Of a stretch of 64,000 nucleotides of DNA, positions 40,067 through 49,305 are shown piece after piece; position 1 is the stretch's first letter; every line of letters starts with the position of its first letter. The notes under the pieces are model-generated. The model was not told the origin of the DNA and did no database searches. It saw nothing but the letters and a program-made list of their open reading frames with translations. The translations under genes were made by a program, and so were the position numbers. Origin of the DNA: CBDBCU01 sp965242615 (GTDB lineage Bacteria; Chloroflexota; Dehalococcoidia; Lucifugimonadales; UBA3495); assembly GCA_965242615.1 (NCBI GenBank), contig CBDESR010000005.1, positions 2,108,001-2,172,000 of the forward strand, given 5' to 3'.

Positions 40067-42418
40067 CTAGTTGGGGCCGCGGCGGCCGCCGCCGGTAGCC
40101 CGGCGGATTTGCCGGAAACCGCCGCCGAAGGGGTCGAAGGCATCCGACGCCTCCATAACTACCCGGTCGCCCTCAGTCAAGCCAGCTTCGACCGCAACCC
40201 AGAAATCATCCCGGCTGCCGAGGCGCACCGGCCGTTCCGCAATGCTGCCGTCAGCAGACAGGGCGCGCACGGCGGGCTGATTGACGCTGCCGTAAAGGGC
40301 TTGCTGGGGGATGACCAGCACATTGCGCTCCTCCCGCAGGATGATGTTGGCAATGGCGCTCAAACCGGCTTGCAATTCCAGCCCGGCCGGAGCTTCCAGT
40401 CGGATACGGATTTTATAGGTTACGATGCCTTGCTGATTGTCGGCGGCGTCAGCGATTTCAGTAACGGCGCCGGCAAGGATTTCATCCGGCAGCGCGTCGA
40501 GCATCACCTCGGCGGCCGCGCCAACAGATAGCGACAGAACATCGATTTCATCGACGATGCCGTCCACTTCAACAATACCGGTATCCACTATTTCGAGGAT
40601 TTCGGTATCGGTCTTGACCGCATCGCCAGTTTCCGCTTTGACTTCCATAATGACGCCGGCAATAGGGGCGCGCAGGGTAGATGCTTCCAGTTCATCCCGG
40701 GCATCCTGAAGTTTGACTTGGGCCGAAGCGATTTCGGCGGTTTTCAGGGCAATTTTGAGCGGGTCAGCGGGTTCCGGCGGTTCGAGTTCCGCCCGGTCTT
40801 GCTCCGCCTTGTCGAGGGTGGCTTGCGCCAAGCGGATTTGTTCCTCTTGCCAGGCGATTTCGGACGGTTCCGGCGTTGTGAGCAAGTCCTCCTGGAGTTC
40901 AGCCAAGTCAGTGATGGCTTGGTTCAGAGTAGCGGCGGCCAAGGCGATTTGGGCTTCTTTAAGCGCCAGTTCGACCGGGTCGGCGGCGTTGTCCTGGAGT
41001 TCGGCTAAATCGGCAATGGCTTGGTCGAGGTTGGCTTGCGCCAGGGCAACTTGGGCTTCTTTAAGCGCCAGTTCGACCGGGTCGATGTCGGGAGCTACGA
41101 TTTCGGTGCGGTCGCGGGCGGTTACTTCCTGACGAGCCAGAACGGCGGCCGCCTTGGCCTGGAGGGCTTGAATGGCAATGGCATCCGGGCCGCTTTCGAG
41201 TTCAGCTAGATGGTCAATCGCTTCCTGTAGGGCGGCGGCGGCTACGGTGATGGCAGTTTGCAGGGCTTCGGCTTGGGCCACAATGCCTTGCCGCAAATCG
41301 TCGAGTTCAACCTCGAGAAAGCTGATGTGCCGCCGCCAACGCTGTAAATTGGGATAAAGTCCGATGGTGCCTTGATCGTATTGGGCTTGCAAGGCGGCCA
41401 CGGTAGCCTGGGCTTGGGTCAACTGGGCTTCAATGGCGGCCTTTTCCTGACGGCGAGTCGTGAGGACACCGCCCTGGCTATCCTCAAAATTCTCTAACGC
41501 CCGTTCCGCGTTGTCCAGAGCGGTCTGGGCTTGCTGAACCGCTTGGCGGGCTTCGGCTAACTGCTTTTCGGTAGGGGCCAAGGCGTCGAGGGATTCCTGA
41601 ATGTCAGCCAGTTCCTTTTCAGCGTCGGCTTGGGACTGGTCCGATTCCGCGATTTGCAGGTCGTAATCGGGGCGGCGGTTTTTAGTGACGAAATCATCCC
41701 GGTCGTCCATGGCTTTTTGCAGTTCTAGCCGGGCGTCGGCGATTTTCTGTTCCTGCTGTTTGACTTCCTGTTGGGTCGGGGATTCCGGGTTAAGCAGATC
41801 GTCCCGGCTTTCAATCGCCTGCTGGAGTTTCAGGCGGGCGTCCGCGATTTTTTCCTCCTGCTGTTTGATCTCCTCGGTAGTAGGAAGTTCCGGCTCGAGC
41901 AGGTCGGCCAGGGCTTCGCGGGCCTGGTGGAGCTTAAAGCGGGCATCAGCCGCCTTTTCGGCGGCGGCGGACTGGTCGAGGGCGAACTGAACTGCATCCG
42001 GCGGTTCCCGGAGCTCGTCCAGTTCCTCCCGGGCGGTGGAAAGTTCCACCCGGGCTTGGGCGATAGTTTCCTCGAGGGCGACGATGGCCGCAGCGTCGAG
42101 GCGGGCCAAGGGGGCGTCCCGGGCGACCGTATCCCCTTCCGCAACCAGCAACTGCCCAAGGGTGCCGTCGATGGTGAAAGACACTGTTTCCCGTTCCGGA
42201 AAGTCGAGGTGACCGTTGGTGGAAACCTGATTGATGATGTCGCCGTAGGTGACCGGGATAATCTGCTGATTTTCGGTCAGTTCCGCAGCGGCCGCCGCCG
42301 GCGCCGTGGTCCGGGCGTAAAGCCAATAGACGCCGGCCGCCGTGCCGAGCATAACCAGCAAGAGCAGCAGAGCCTGCCCGATGCTGAGGGATTTGACGGC
42401 ATTCCACAGGAATTCCAT
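40067..42418 (-). CDS. MacA/HlyD-like membrane adaptor with very long coiled coil
   Basis: The 783-residue protein has one N-terminal membrane segment (QALLLLLVMLGTAAGVYWLYA), a beta-barrel/lipoyl-type part (GTLGQLLVAEGDTVARDAPLARLDAAA), and a huge coiled coil from about residue 110 to 560. Internal repeats are clear, such as VELALKEAQVALAQANLDQA and the later VELALKEAQIALAAATLNQA, and KQQEEKIADARLKLQQAI with KQQEQKIADARLELQKAM. The C-terminal 200 residues return to the lipoyl/barrel fold. In most MacA proteins the coil is 100-150 residues. It is upstream of the ATPase/permease pair. Confidence 0.88.
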   Translation of the reverse strand: MEFLWNAVKSLSIGQALLLLLVMLGTAAGVYWLYARTTAPAAAAAELTENQQIIPVTYGDIINQVSTNGHLDFPERETVSFTIDGTLGQLLVAEGDTVARDAPLARLDAAAIVALEETIAQARVELSTAREELDELREPPDAVQFALDQSAAAEKAADARFKLHQAREALADLLEPELPTTEEIKQQEEKIADARLKLQQAIESRDDLLNPESPTQQEVKQQEQKIADARLELQKAMDDRDDFVTKNRRPDYDLQIAESDQSQADAEKELADIQESLDALAPTEKQLAEARQAVQQAQTALDNAERALENFEDSQGGVLTTRRQEKAAIEAQLTQAQATVAALQAQYDQGTIGLYPNLQRWRRHISFLEVELDDLRQGIVAQAEALQTAITVAAAALQEAIDHLAELESGPDAIAIQALQAKAAAVLARQEVTARDRTEIVAPDIDPVELALKEAQVALAQANLDQAIADLAELQDNAADPVELALKEAQIALAAATLNQAITDLAELQEDLLTTPEPSEIAWQEEQIRLAQATLDKAEQDRAELEPPEPADPLKIALKTAEIASAQVKLQDARDELEASTLRAPIAGVIMEVKAETGDAVKTDTEILEIVDTGIVEVDGIVDEIDVLSLSVGAAAEVMLDALPDEILAGAVTEIADAADNQQGIVTYKIRIRLEAPAGLELQAGLSAIANIILREERNVLVIPQQALYGSVNQPAVRALSADGSIAERPVRLGSRDDFWVAVEAGLTEGDRVVMEASDAFDPFGGGFRQIRRATGGGRRGPN

Positions 42419-42450
42419 AAGCTTCCCTTCCGTTCCCGGCTCCCGTCCCT

Positions 42451-42480
42451 GGAATGGAATGGGATGGGATGGGATGGGAT
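42451..42480 (-). repeat. Pentanucleotide repeat in the adaptor leader
   Basis: Two GGAAT and four GGGAT units in tandem (plus strand) occupy 42451-42480, that is ATCCC/ATTCC on the coding strand, 33-62 nt before the adaptor start and just after a TATAAT box. Such tracts change length easily. Confidence 0.65.
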
Positions 42481-42492
42481 CGTTCCAACTCT

Positions 42493-42498
42493 ATTATA
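42493..42498 (-). promoter_or_regulatory. Internal -10 box before the adaptor gene
   Basis: A consensus TATAAT on the minus strand lies 7 nt after the stop codon of the histidine kinase gene and upstream of the pentanucleotide tract. No clear -35 box is seen, so the export genes may have their own activator-dependent promoter, perhaps driven by the response regulator. Confidence 0.35.
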
Positions 42499-42504
42499 TA
42501 CGCT

Positions 42505-44004
42505 TTAAGCGGCGGTTTCGGCTTTATCCGGGGGCGGGCTGGCAGTCAAAGGCAGGATGAAAGTAAAGGTAGCCCCTTGCCCGGGTTGACTGGCGGCGTG
42601 GATACGGCCGCCGTGGGCAGCGATCAGCTGGCGGGCAATGGTAAGTCCCAAGCCAACGCCGCCGGTGCTGCGGGCCCGGGAAGGGTCCACGCGATAAAAG
42701 CGGTCAAAGATGTGCGGCAAGTCGGCGGCGGCAATGCCGGGGCCGCTGTCCTGTACGGCCGCCCATAGTTCGTTGGCGGCATCCTGGCCGGCGGTTACGG
42801 TTACAGCCCCGCCTTCGGGAGTGTGCAAGATGGCATTTTCGAGCAAGTTGGCGGCTACCTGGCTGATGCGGGTAGCGTCGAGGAAAAGTGGCGGCAAGCC
42901 GGGAGCGGCATCAAAATTCAGCGTAATGCCTTTGGCCGCGGCCCGGGGTCGAAAGGCGGAAACGGCCGCTGCCAGCAGGTCGGGCAAGGATTGGGGCTGC
43001 AAATCCAGCTGCAAGGCCCCGGCCTCGGCTTGGGCCAACAAGCGCAAATCCTCGACCAGCGCGACCAGGTGCGCGGTCTGCTGACGAAGGGCGGCGATAG
43101 TGGCGGCGTCCGGTTGCAGCAGCCCATCATTGACCGCTTCGAGGTAGCCCTGAATGTTGGATAGGGGCGTACGCAATTCGTGGGCCACATCGGCGGCCAA
43201 GTTGCGGCGGAGCTGTTCGGCGACCGCCAGGTTTTCCGCCATCGTGTTAAAGGTCTGGCTGAGATGACGCAGTTCCGCGGGGCCGGCCGCCGGGACGCGC
43301 TGGGAAAAATCGCCTTGCCCCAAGCGTTGCGCGGCGGTATTAAGGGTTCGCACCGGGGCCAGGATACGGCGGGAAAGCAGGGAGATAAGCAGTATGCCGG
43401 CAGCGGCGGCCGCCAAGCCCGACCAATAGAGGGAACGCCGCACCTCCGTAGCCAAGCGGGCCGGCGCCGGCTCCCGTTCCGGCGGCGGCCCCCCGGGTTC
43501 CGGGCCGGGGCTAAAGGCGGCCGGAAAGAAACCATTGCCGGGGCTATCCGCGTCGGCGGTAGCTTCGCCATTTTCCGGGGCCAGTACCAAGAGGGCTACC
43601 GGGCGGTCATCGACCAGAATGGGACGGGCGCGGCCCTGGAGCTGGGCCTTTTCCCAACTTTCCCAAGCCCGCTTTTTGGCGGCGGTTTCGGCGGCGTGGT
43701 GGGAGTCGAGGATGATCCGGCCGGCCGGGTCGGCAATAATGAAACGGCGGCCGTAGAGGGCGGCGGCCTGCTCCAATCGGGGCTGCAAACCCTCCCAAGC
43801 CTGATGTTCCCGGTAGTGGCGGGCGATGATGCGGTGTACCCGTTCCGCGCGGAACTCCTGACTGCGGCGCTGAAAGCGGTCCGTTTCCTGCGTAGTGGCA
43901 AAACTGACAAAGAAACCTACCCCGGCCAAGGCCAGCGCCAATGCCAGGGTAAAGGCCAGAATCAGCCGAAAGCGCAGGCTGAAAAACCAATCAGGCGCGG
44001 CCAA
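42505..44004 (-). CDS. Sensor histidine kinase (BaeS/EnvZ type)
   Basis: The 499-residue kinase starts at a TTG overlapping the response-regulator gene by 14 bp. An N-terminal membrane segment, a periplasmic domain of about 140 residues, a second membrane segment (LYWSGLAAAAAGILLISLLS) and a HAMP domain (LNTAAQRLGQGDFSQRV) precede the HisKA box LAADVAHELRTPLSNIQGYL with the phospho-accepting His. The ATPase part shows NLLENAILHTPEGG (N box), DSGPGIAAADLPHIF (G1) and GVGLGLTIARQLIAAHGG (G2). It should sense an envelope signal and phosphorylate the neighbouring regulator. Confidence 0.93.
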   Translation of the reverse strand: MAAPDWFFSLRFRLILAFTLALALALAGVGFFVSFATTQETDRFQRRSQEFRAERVHRIIARHYREHQAWEGLQPRLEQAAALYGRRFIIADPAGRIILDSHHAAETAAKKRAWESWEKAQLQGRARPILVDDRPVALLVLAPENGEATADADSPGNGFFPAAFSPGPEPGGPPPEREPAPARLATEVRRSLYWSGLAAAAAGILLISLLSRRILAPVRTLNTAAQRLGQGDFSQRVPAAGPAELRHLSQTFNTMAENLAVAEQLRRNLAADVAHELRTPLSNIQGYLEAVNDGLLQPDAATIAALRQQTAHLVALVEDLRLLAQAEAGALQLDLQPQSLPDLLAAAVSAFRPRAAAKGITLNFDAAPGLPPLFLDATRISQVAANLLENAILHTPEGGAVTVTAGQDAANELWAAVQDSGPGIAAADLPHIFDRFYRVDPSRARSTGGVGLGLTIARQLIAAHGGRIHAASQPGQGATFTFILPLTASPPPDKAETAA

Positions 44005-44680
44005 GTTTGTACCCCACTCCGTAGATGGTATGGATGTAGCGGGTTTTGTTCAAGGGAGCTTCGATTTTGCGGCGCAGGGCGGAAACATGGGCGTCGACAG
44101 TGCGGTCAAAGCCCTCGAAATCGTAGCCAAAGACCTTTTCGATGATTTGCTCGCGGTTGAAAACCCGCCCCGGTTCCCGCAAGAGCATTACCAATATGCG
44201 GAACTCGGTAGGCGTGAGGGACAAAGGGGTATCGGCGGCATAAGCGGCGCGTTCCCGCAGATTGGCGCGGAGGGGGCCGTAGGTCAGTTGACCGCCGCCG
44301 CTTTCCGCGTCAAGACGGGCGGCCCGGCGCAGTACGGCTTTGACCCGGGCCGCCAGTTCTTTAGGGCTGAAGGGCTTGACCACATAGTCATCGGCGCCCA
44401 ACTCCAAGCCGGTAAGCCGGTCCCTTTCCTCAACCCGCGCCGTTACCATAATGATCGGAACATCCGACTCGGCGCGCAGGGCGCGGCAGATTTCCCAGCC
44501 GTCCAAACCGGGCAGCATCAGGTCGAGGACAATCAAATCCGGCGCTTCGGCCCGGGCTTGGCGCAGCCCTTCCGGGCCGGTAGCGGCGGTCAGTACCCGG
44601 TGTCCATCGTGGTTCAGGTAAAGGCGCACCAGTTCCACGGTGTGCGGGTCATCCTCGACAATCAGTACGGTGTTGGGCAT
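43991..44680 (-). CDS. OmpR-family response regulator
   Basis: The 229-residue regulator has a receiver domain with the acidic pair ED at 9-10, the phospho-accepting Asp53 in LIVLDLMLPGLDG and the Lys in DDYVVKPFSPKELAARVKA, and a C-terminal winged helix (PLSLTPTEFRILVMLLREPG; RTVDAHVSALRRKIE; TIYGVGYKL). The stop overlaps the kinase start. With the kinase it probably controls the exporter and lipoprotein genes around it. Confidence 0.95.
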   Translation of the reverse strand: MPNTVLIVEDDPHTVELVRLYLNHDGHRVLTAATGPEGLRQARAEAPDLIVLDLMLPGLDGWEICRALRAESDVPIIMVTARVEERDRLTGLELGADDYVVKPFSPKELAARVKAVLRRAARLDAESGGGQLTYGPLRANLRERAAYAADTPLSLTPTEFRILVMLLREPGRVFNREQIIEKVFGYDFEGFDRTVDAHVSALRRKIEAPLNKTRYIHTIYGVGYKLGRA

Positions 44681-44695
44681 TGCGGCAACCTGCCT

Positions 44696-45577
44696 TTAGC
44701 TGCCGGGTTCGGGGATGGCGGACAGCAAGACCGAGACGCTTACTTCGTCCTTGACCTGAATCCGGCCGGGAATGTTGGGCGGGGGAATTTCCAGTTCATC
44801 CCAAGTAAAGGTAGCGCTGCCCAGGATGAACAAGGCATCCGGGTCGCGGCGGGCTTCCACGGTGAAAGTGATCGGTTTGACCACGCCGCGGACGGCAAGT
44901 TCACCGGTTACTTCCCGGGTGATAACCTCGCCCGGCGGCAAGGGATTAGGCAAGTCGCCCAAGTCGTTGACGGTAAAAGTGGCAATGGGATTGTCGGGAA
45001 ACATCCGCTGCCGGACATAGCGGTCCCGGCGGTTGGCGTCGCTGGTCAGGGAATGCAGGTCAATGTTGATAACCGAAGGGCGGCCGTCGAGATAGACGGT
45101 GCCGGAAAGGGATTCGGTACGCATTACGGCATCGTTAGGCAGGTCGAGCCAAGCCAGTTTTTCGTTGACGGTAAAGGTAGCTTCCGACCCTTCACCGACG
45201 GTGAATGCCCTACCGTCAGCAGCCGCGGCCGGCGCGGCCGGTTCAGTGGGGATGGCGGCCGGCGGCGGGTTAGTCGCTGCCGGGATGTCGGTAGGCTCCG
45301 CGGCGGTAGTAGCCATTGCCGTTGCGGCCGGAGTTGCAATCGCCGGCGGGCTGGTCGGCATAACGGCCGGCGGCGCAGTAGCCGCAGCCGTGGGTTGAAC
45401 TGCGGCCGGCGGTTGGGTAGCCGCCGGCGCGTCCGTGGGCGCCGCCGGAGCCGGCGCGCTGCCGGCGCAGGCCAAAGCGGCGGTCAAGGCAATCAACAAA
45501 GCCGCCAACAGAAGCATTGCCGGCCGGGTAAGACGGCGGCTTGCGGTTTTACTGAGGTTTGGGATGAATCGGCGCAT
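44696..45577 (-). CDS. YceI-like lipoprotein
   Basis: The 293-residue protein starts with a signal peptide ending in the lipobox ALAC, followed by a linker of about 80 residues rich in Ala/Pro/Thr. The C-terminal 180 residues are a YceI-type beta-barrel: EGSEATFTVNEKLAWLDLPNDAV, GTVYLDGRPSVINIDLHSLTSDANRRDRYVRQRMFPDNP and TGELAVRGVVKPITFTVEA. YceI proteins bind isoprenoid-like lipids in the envelope. The gene lies next to the two-component system, 15 bp upstream of the regulator gene. Confidence 0.9.
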   Translation of the reverse strand: MRRFIPNLSKTASRRLTRPAMLLLAALLIALTAALACAGSAPAPAAPTDAPAATQPPAAVQPTAAATAPPAVMPTSPPAIATPAATAMATTAAEPTDIPAATNPPPAAIPTEPAAPAAAADGRAFTVGEGSEATFTVNEKLAWLDLPNDAVMRTESLSGTVYLDGRPSVINIDLHSLTSDANRRDRYVRQRMFPDNPIATFTVNDLGDLPNPLPPGEVITREVTGELAVRGVVKPITFTVEARRDPDALFILGSATFTWDELEIPPPNIPGRIQVKDEVSVSVLLSAIPEPGS

Positions 45578-45587
45578 AAATCCTCCG

Positions 45588-46112
45588 TTAAACAGTGGCG
45601 TCGCGGGATAAGATGAACGGGGCGTACGGCAGTTGCCGGGACGCCGGCGGCGGCAGTTCCAGTTGGCCGCTGGGCTGGTCGCCCATTTCCCGCAAAGTCC
45701 AACCCAGGGTCAGGGCAATGGCAATTAGGATAGCGGCGCTCCACCAAGGCAGTTGGGGTACATAGCGGTAGAGTAGCACGGCACCAACAGCGGTACTGCC
45801 AAACAGGACGGCGGCCAGGGTCAGAGTAAAGGTCAAGTAATTTTCCAGTTGGTTACTGGACATCAGGTAAAGGGCGGCTCCGGTAAGGGCAACGGCAAGG
45901 ATCAGCCAGAGGATGATGAAAAGGACGGGGGGTGCCGCTCGGTTCGGGCGGCCGGTGAAACGCCCGATTAAGCCGGCCAGCAATGATACGGGCAAGCCGG
46001 CCAGGGCAACGCTGGCGCTGTTAAAGATGCCATCGTGGGGCGAGACCAGCGGCAGGGAAACCAGGATAGCCAGGATGGTCGCAATGCCCCCGGCGGTAAG
46101 TCCTGCAAGCAT
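45588..46112 (-). CDS. Membrane protein of unknown function
   Basis: A 174-residue protein with about four hydrophobic segments (GLTAGGIATILAILVSLPL; VLFIILWLILAVALTGAALYL; LTFTLTLAAVLFGSTAVGAVL; WWSAAILIAIALTLGW) and no recognised motif. It sits 10 bp before the YceI gene on the same strand, so it is most likely co-expressed with the envelope-stress operon. An association with the lipoprotein or kinase is possible but not supported by any motif. Confidence 0.7.
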   Translation of the reverse strand: MLAGLTAGGIATILAILVSLPLVSPHDGIFNSASVALAGLPVSLLAGLIGRFTGRPNRAAPPVLFIILWLILAVALTGAALYLMSSNQLENYLTFTLTLAAVLFGSTAVGAVLLYRYVPQLPWWSAAILIAIALTLGWTLREMGDQPSGQLELPPPASRQLPYAPFILSRDATV

Positions 46113-46290
46113 AAGAGCGCCGTTCCTTACGATTGGGCCGGTGTGCGGTTGTTGGGCGTCTAATTATACGGGTAAAGGATGGGAATTGTATCCCATCCTT
46201 TGGGCCGGGTTTCAGGAATTGGGCCGGCTGCCGTTGACCTTCATTCCCGCGCCAACCGGAATCCAGCGGGAATGACGGTCGGGATTGGGG

Positions 46291-46893
46291 TTAGGAATTG
46301 TAGCCGTCGCCATTGCCGCGGTGATGGCGGGCTCCGCCGCGGTCGCCATCGCCTTTGCCGTGACGGCGGCCGTGGCCGGCCCGTTCCAGTTCCTCCGGCA
46401 AGTCGGGGCGGTCATTGTACCAGGACAGAATGCCGTCGGACTGGTCTTGGGTAATCCACTCCCTTTCGACCAGGTGGGAAAGTTTGCGCTCGACCTGGCT
46501 GGCGTTGCGGGCAAAGCCGATGGCGCGGAGTTTGACCAGGTCGGAGTAAGGCCAAGCGCGGAACCAGGTCATAATGGCGTCAGCTTCCGCCTGAGCCACA
46601 CCGGCGTCGGTCAGCTTTTGCTGGAGTTTCTCCTCCTGGAGGTCGGCAGTGGCGGCGTTGAAAGCGGTTTGCATCTGGGCGTCGGTGATGCTGCTGTCGC
46701 CGGTCAAGCCCAGGGCGGCGTTGAGCTTTTGGGCGACCCGGGCCGGGAAGTTGTCGGCATTCCCGAAGCCGGGGCCGTGCCCCGCAACGGCGCCAACGGC
46801 CGCCGCGCCCAAGCCGCCAACGATGCCCAGGGACATAATGCCGGCGGCGGCGATGATCAGGAACTTGTTTTTGAGAAAGCGGGGGAACTGCAT
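46291..46893 (-). CDS. Membrane-anchored helical protein (DUF2680-like)
   Basis: The 200-residue protein has one N-terminal membrane anchor or signal (FLIIAAAGIMSLGIVGGLGAAAVG), then two helical repeats, LGLTGDSSITDAQMQTAFNAA and VEREWITQDQSDGILSWYND, of the type seen in DUF2680/YckD small envelope proteins, and a Gly/His/Arg-rich tail (RRHGKGDGDRGGARHHRGNG). GGAGG lies before the ATG. As the first gene before the membrane protein and YceI gene, it is a likely target or part of the envelope-stress system. A REP-like remnant lies just after its stop. Confidence 0.7.
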   Translation of the reverse strand: MQFPRFLKNKFLIIAAAGIMSLGIVGGLGAAAVGAVAGHGPGFGNADNFPARVAQKLNAALGLTGDSSITDAQMQTAFNAATADLQEEKLQQKLTDAGVAQAEADAIMTWFRAWPYSDLVKLRAIGFARNASQVERKLSHLVEREWITQDQSDGILSWYNDRPDLPEELERAGHGRRHGKGDGDRGGARHHRGNGDGYNS

Positions 46894-47065
46894 TGGGAAA
46901 CCTCCTGAATTTTATGGCGTTCCGCGACGATTGTTTGCTGTCGCTAATCAGGAGTTTAGAGGGCAATGTTGAAGGAATTGTGAAGGATTTGGGGGAATTG
47001 AGAATTGATCATCCGGAATTAAGCCGGGGCGACGGGTTTAACCAGGATAAAGGGGTATAAAGACG

Positions 47066-47137
47066 CCGGGACAACGGTTAACCGTTGTCCCGGCCGCTGC
47101 CCGGGGCGGAAGTAATCTCCTTTACTGCCGCCCGGGG
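47066..47137. repeat. 28-bp perfect palindrome and second hairpin
   Basis: CCGGGACAACGGTT and its exact inverse AACCGTTGTCCCGG (47066-47093) form a 28-bp palindrome. A second, imperfect stem (47101-47136, CCGGGGCGG-AAGTAA against TTTACT-GCCGCCCGG) follows at once. The pair sits 3' of the coiled-coil membrane protein gene and could end its transcript, although no T run is present. The rest of the 46894-47065 gap shows nothing. Confidence 0.6.
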
Positions 47138-47140
47138 TAG

Positions 47141-47575
47141 CTATCGCTCAGAAGTTGGCGGCGTCTGGGGCGGAGTGATGTTCTGGTCTTTAAGCCACTC
47201 GACCCACGCTTTGTCCCGCGCGGCGGCGACCTTATCGGTGACCGCGGCGGTAACTTCAGCAGTAACCTTATCGGTGACTTCAGCCGCGACCCGGGCCGCG
47301 ACCCGGGCCTCGTGCCGGGCCTTCTCTTTCGACAGCCACATAAATCCCTCCTTTACTAACCGAACCGTGTTGCCGATGATGACGCACAAGGCGGCGGCAT
47401 AAACCGGTTTATCCAGGTTTTGCGTACCGGCTTGCCACCAATCGTTTCCGGCCTGCCGGCCGACCCAAGTCTCGATGACCAGGACGGCCATTGACACGCA
47501 AAAAGTAATCAGCAGCAACGGCCACGGCACCAAGTCGCCCAAGAGGGGATACTGCCGATACTGGTCATCATCCAC
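47141..47575 (-). CDS. Two-TM protein with a regular Ala/Val coiled-coil tail
   Basis: The 144-residue protein starts at a GTG. Two membrane segments (LLLITFCVSMAVLVIETWVG and YAAALCVIIGNTVRLV) bracket a short loop; the C-terminal 50 residues are a strongly regular helix with repeats ARVAAEVTDKVTAEV and TAAVTDKVAAARDK, ending NITPPQTPPTSER. The repeat looks like a membrane-anchored coiled coil pointing into the cytoplasm. I do not recognise the family. It stands alone between hairpins and the restriction locus. Confidence 0.65.
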   Translation of the reverse strand: MDDDQYRQYPLLGDLVPWPLLLITFCVSMAVLVIETWVGRQAGNDWWQAGTQNLDKPVYAAALCVIIGNTVRLVKEGFMWLSKEKARHEARVAARVAAEVTDKVTAEVTAAVTDKVAAARDKAWVEWLKDQNITPPQTPPTSER

Positions 47576-47692
47576 TGGCGCAAACCTCGCGGTAGTTATG
47601 GGCCGGGGGCGTTAATCTGCCCGCAAGCGTATCATAGCACAGCCGGCGGTCAACGGGAATATATTGGGCGGCGCTGCTTTGCCGGGGGCGGG

Positions 47693-49231
47693 CTACAACT
47701 GCCGCAATTCGGCCAAGGCTGCCTGCAACTCCCGGCCCTGCTGTTCAATCCGGGTCAGCAGTTCCGCCGGGGTGCGGGTATCGCCCTGCTCCCGGCGATG
47801 GGGGTTCATCGCTTTCAGGTCATAGTTACGGCTTTCAATCTCCGCCCGGCTTACCGTCCAGCTGTGGGGGCTGTCGGCCCGGGCCGGCAGCAGCTTAAAG
47901 AAGTGGTCAAAGTGGGCGCGGGTTATCGGGTACTTGATGGTGAAGCGGGTGCCCGGCCGCATTTGCCCGGTGCGCCGGTCGCGCCAAGGCGGCGGATAAA
48001 GTTCGTAGTACCAGATGTTTTCAGTGGGCCGCCCTTTCTGAAAGAAAAGCAGGTTGGTTTTGACCCCGGCGCCGGCCGCCGTAAAGACGCCGGGGGCCAG
48101 GCTGACGATGCAATACAAATCACACTCGTCCAGCAGCCACTGCTTGGTCTGGACAAAGGCGTTTTCGTTGGTGCGGAACAGCAGCCCCTCGTCCACCACT
48201 ATGCCGGCCCGGCCGCGGGGTTTCAGGCTTTTGACCACCTCTTGCAGAAACAATACCTGGGTAGCGGAGGTTTTGTAGGCGTAGCGGGTTTGGGCGTCCG
48301 CGCCCTCCTTGCCGCCAAAGGGCGGGTTCATCATCACCACATCATAGAGCGTTGGGGCGTCCTGAAAGAGGCCGCCGTAGCTTTCGTTGCCGGTCAGGGT
48401 GTTGCCGTGCCAGATGTTGGGCCGGTCGATACCGTTCAAGGCCAGGTTAGCCAGGGCAATGGGATAAATCAGGTTTTCCTTTTCCCGCCCGTAAAAGGTT
48501 TGCTCGGCCAACCGGGTCAACTGGTCGCCGGTGAGCTGGTTGCCTTGCTTGGCCCGCATATAGTGGTAGGCTTGAGCCAGAAAGCCGCCGGTGCCGCAGC
48601 CCGGGTCAAAGACTGTTTCGCCAATCTGCGGCTGCACCGTTTCGACGATGGCTTTGATGACTTCCCGGGGCGTAAAGAACTGGCCGCCGTCATTGTTCTT
48701 TTCACCCATTTTCAGCAGCAGACCTTCGTAGGCTTGGGAGAGGATGGCGTTATTCTGCGGGTCAACTTCGTCCGAACAGATTTTATCCACATCGTCCAGC
48801 ACATCGAGAAAGTTGCGCTCGGTGTCCACCCGCGTCTGCTCGACCCCGGACATTATTTGGCTGATGATTTGCTGCCGCACCGTGGCGCCAGCCCGGTCTT
48901 TCAGCCCCTGCAAATGCGGCAACAGTTGGTTGTTGGCAAAGGTGAAAACGCCGCCCCGCGGCCCATCCTGCAACTCCCGCCGCTTTTCCCCGGTCGGGGC
49001 GGCCCAATCCTGCCAGCGGTAGGGGTATTCCAGGGACGGGGTAAAGGGCAAGTCCAGAACAGCCCTTGCCGCCGCTTCCTGGGCTTCCCGGGCGTCGAGA
49101 ATGCGCAGAAAGAGCAGCCAGGTCAGTTCCGGGACATACTGCATCGCCCCGGCGCAGTTGGAGCGGCGCAGCTTGTCGCAGATGGAGTTAATGCGGGCGT
49201 CAATGGAGGCCGGGGCGGTTTGGGTGGTCAC
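47693..49231 (-). CDS. hsdM: Type I restriction-modification methyltransferase HsdM
   Basis: From the GTG at 49231 (GGAG 8 bp upstream) the protein has 512 residues; the ORF extends farther but the extra part is shadow of the antitoxin gene. The N-terminal helical domain begins SIDARINSICDKLRRSN; then comes GQFFTPREVIKAIVETV, the AdoMet motif FDPGCGTGGFLAQA and the catalytic NPPFGGKE. It methylates adenine on both strands of an asymmetric target set by HsdS. It is the last gene of the locus, after the toxin-antitoxin pair. Confidence 0.95.
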   Translation of the reverse strand: MTTQTAPASIDARINSICDKLRRSNCAGAMQYVPELTWLLFLRILDAREAQEAAARAVLDLPFTPSLEYPYRWQDWAAPTGEKRRELQDGPRGGVFTFANNQLLPHLQGLKDRAGATVRQQIISQIMSGVEQTRVDTERNFLDVLDDVDKICSDEVDPQNNAILSQAYEGLLLKMGEKNNDGGQFFTPREVIKAIVETVQPQIGETVFDPGCGTGGFLAQAYHYMRAKQGNQLTGDQLTRLAEQTFYGREKENLIYPIALANLALNGIDRPNIWHGNTLTGNESYGGLFQDAPTLYDVVMMNPPFGGKEGADAQTRYAYKTSATQVLFLQEVVKSLKPRGRAGIVVDEGLLFRTNENAFVQTKQWLLDECDLYCIVSLAPGVFTAAGAGVKTNLLFFQKGRPTENIWYYELYPPPWRDRRTGQMRPGTRFTIKYPITRAHFDHFFKLLPARADSPHSWTVSRAEIESRNYDLKAMNPHRREQGDTRTPAELLTRIEQQGRELQAALAELRQL

Positions 49232-49305
49232 GGGGCAACTCCGGAAATTAGGTCTGGCCAGGGTAGCGGCGGGGCCGCGCCAGAAACCGGGGGCAAGCCT
49301 GAAAC

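Noticed and set aside
43895..45616. 573-residue plus-strand ORF
   Set aside because: It covers the response regulator and YceI genes on the other strand and ends in an Arg/Gly-rich tail; no motifs.
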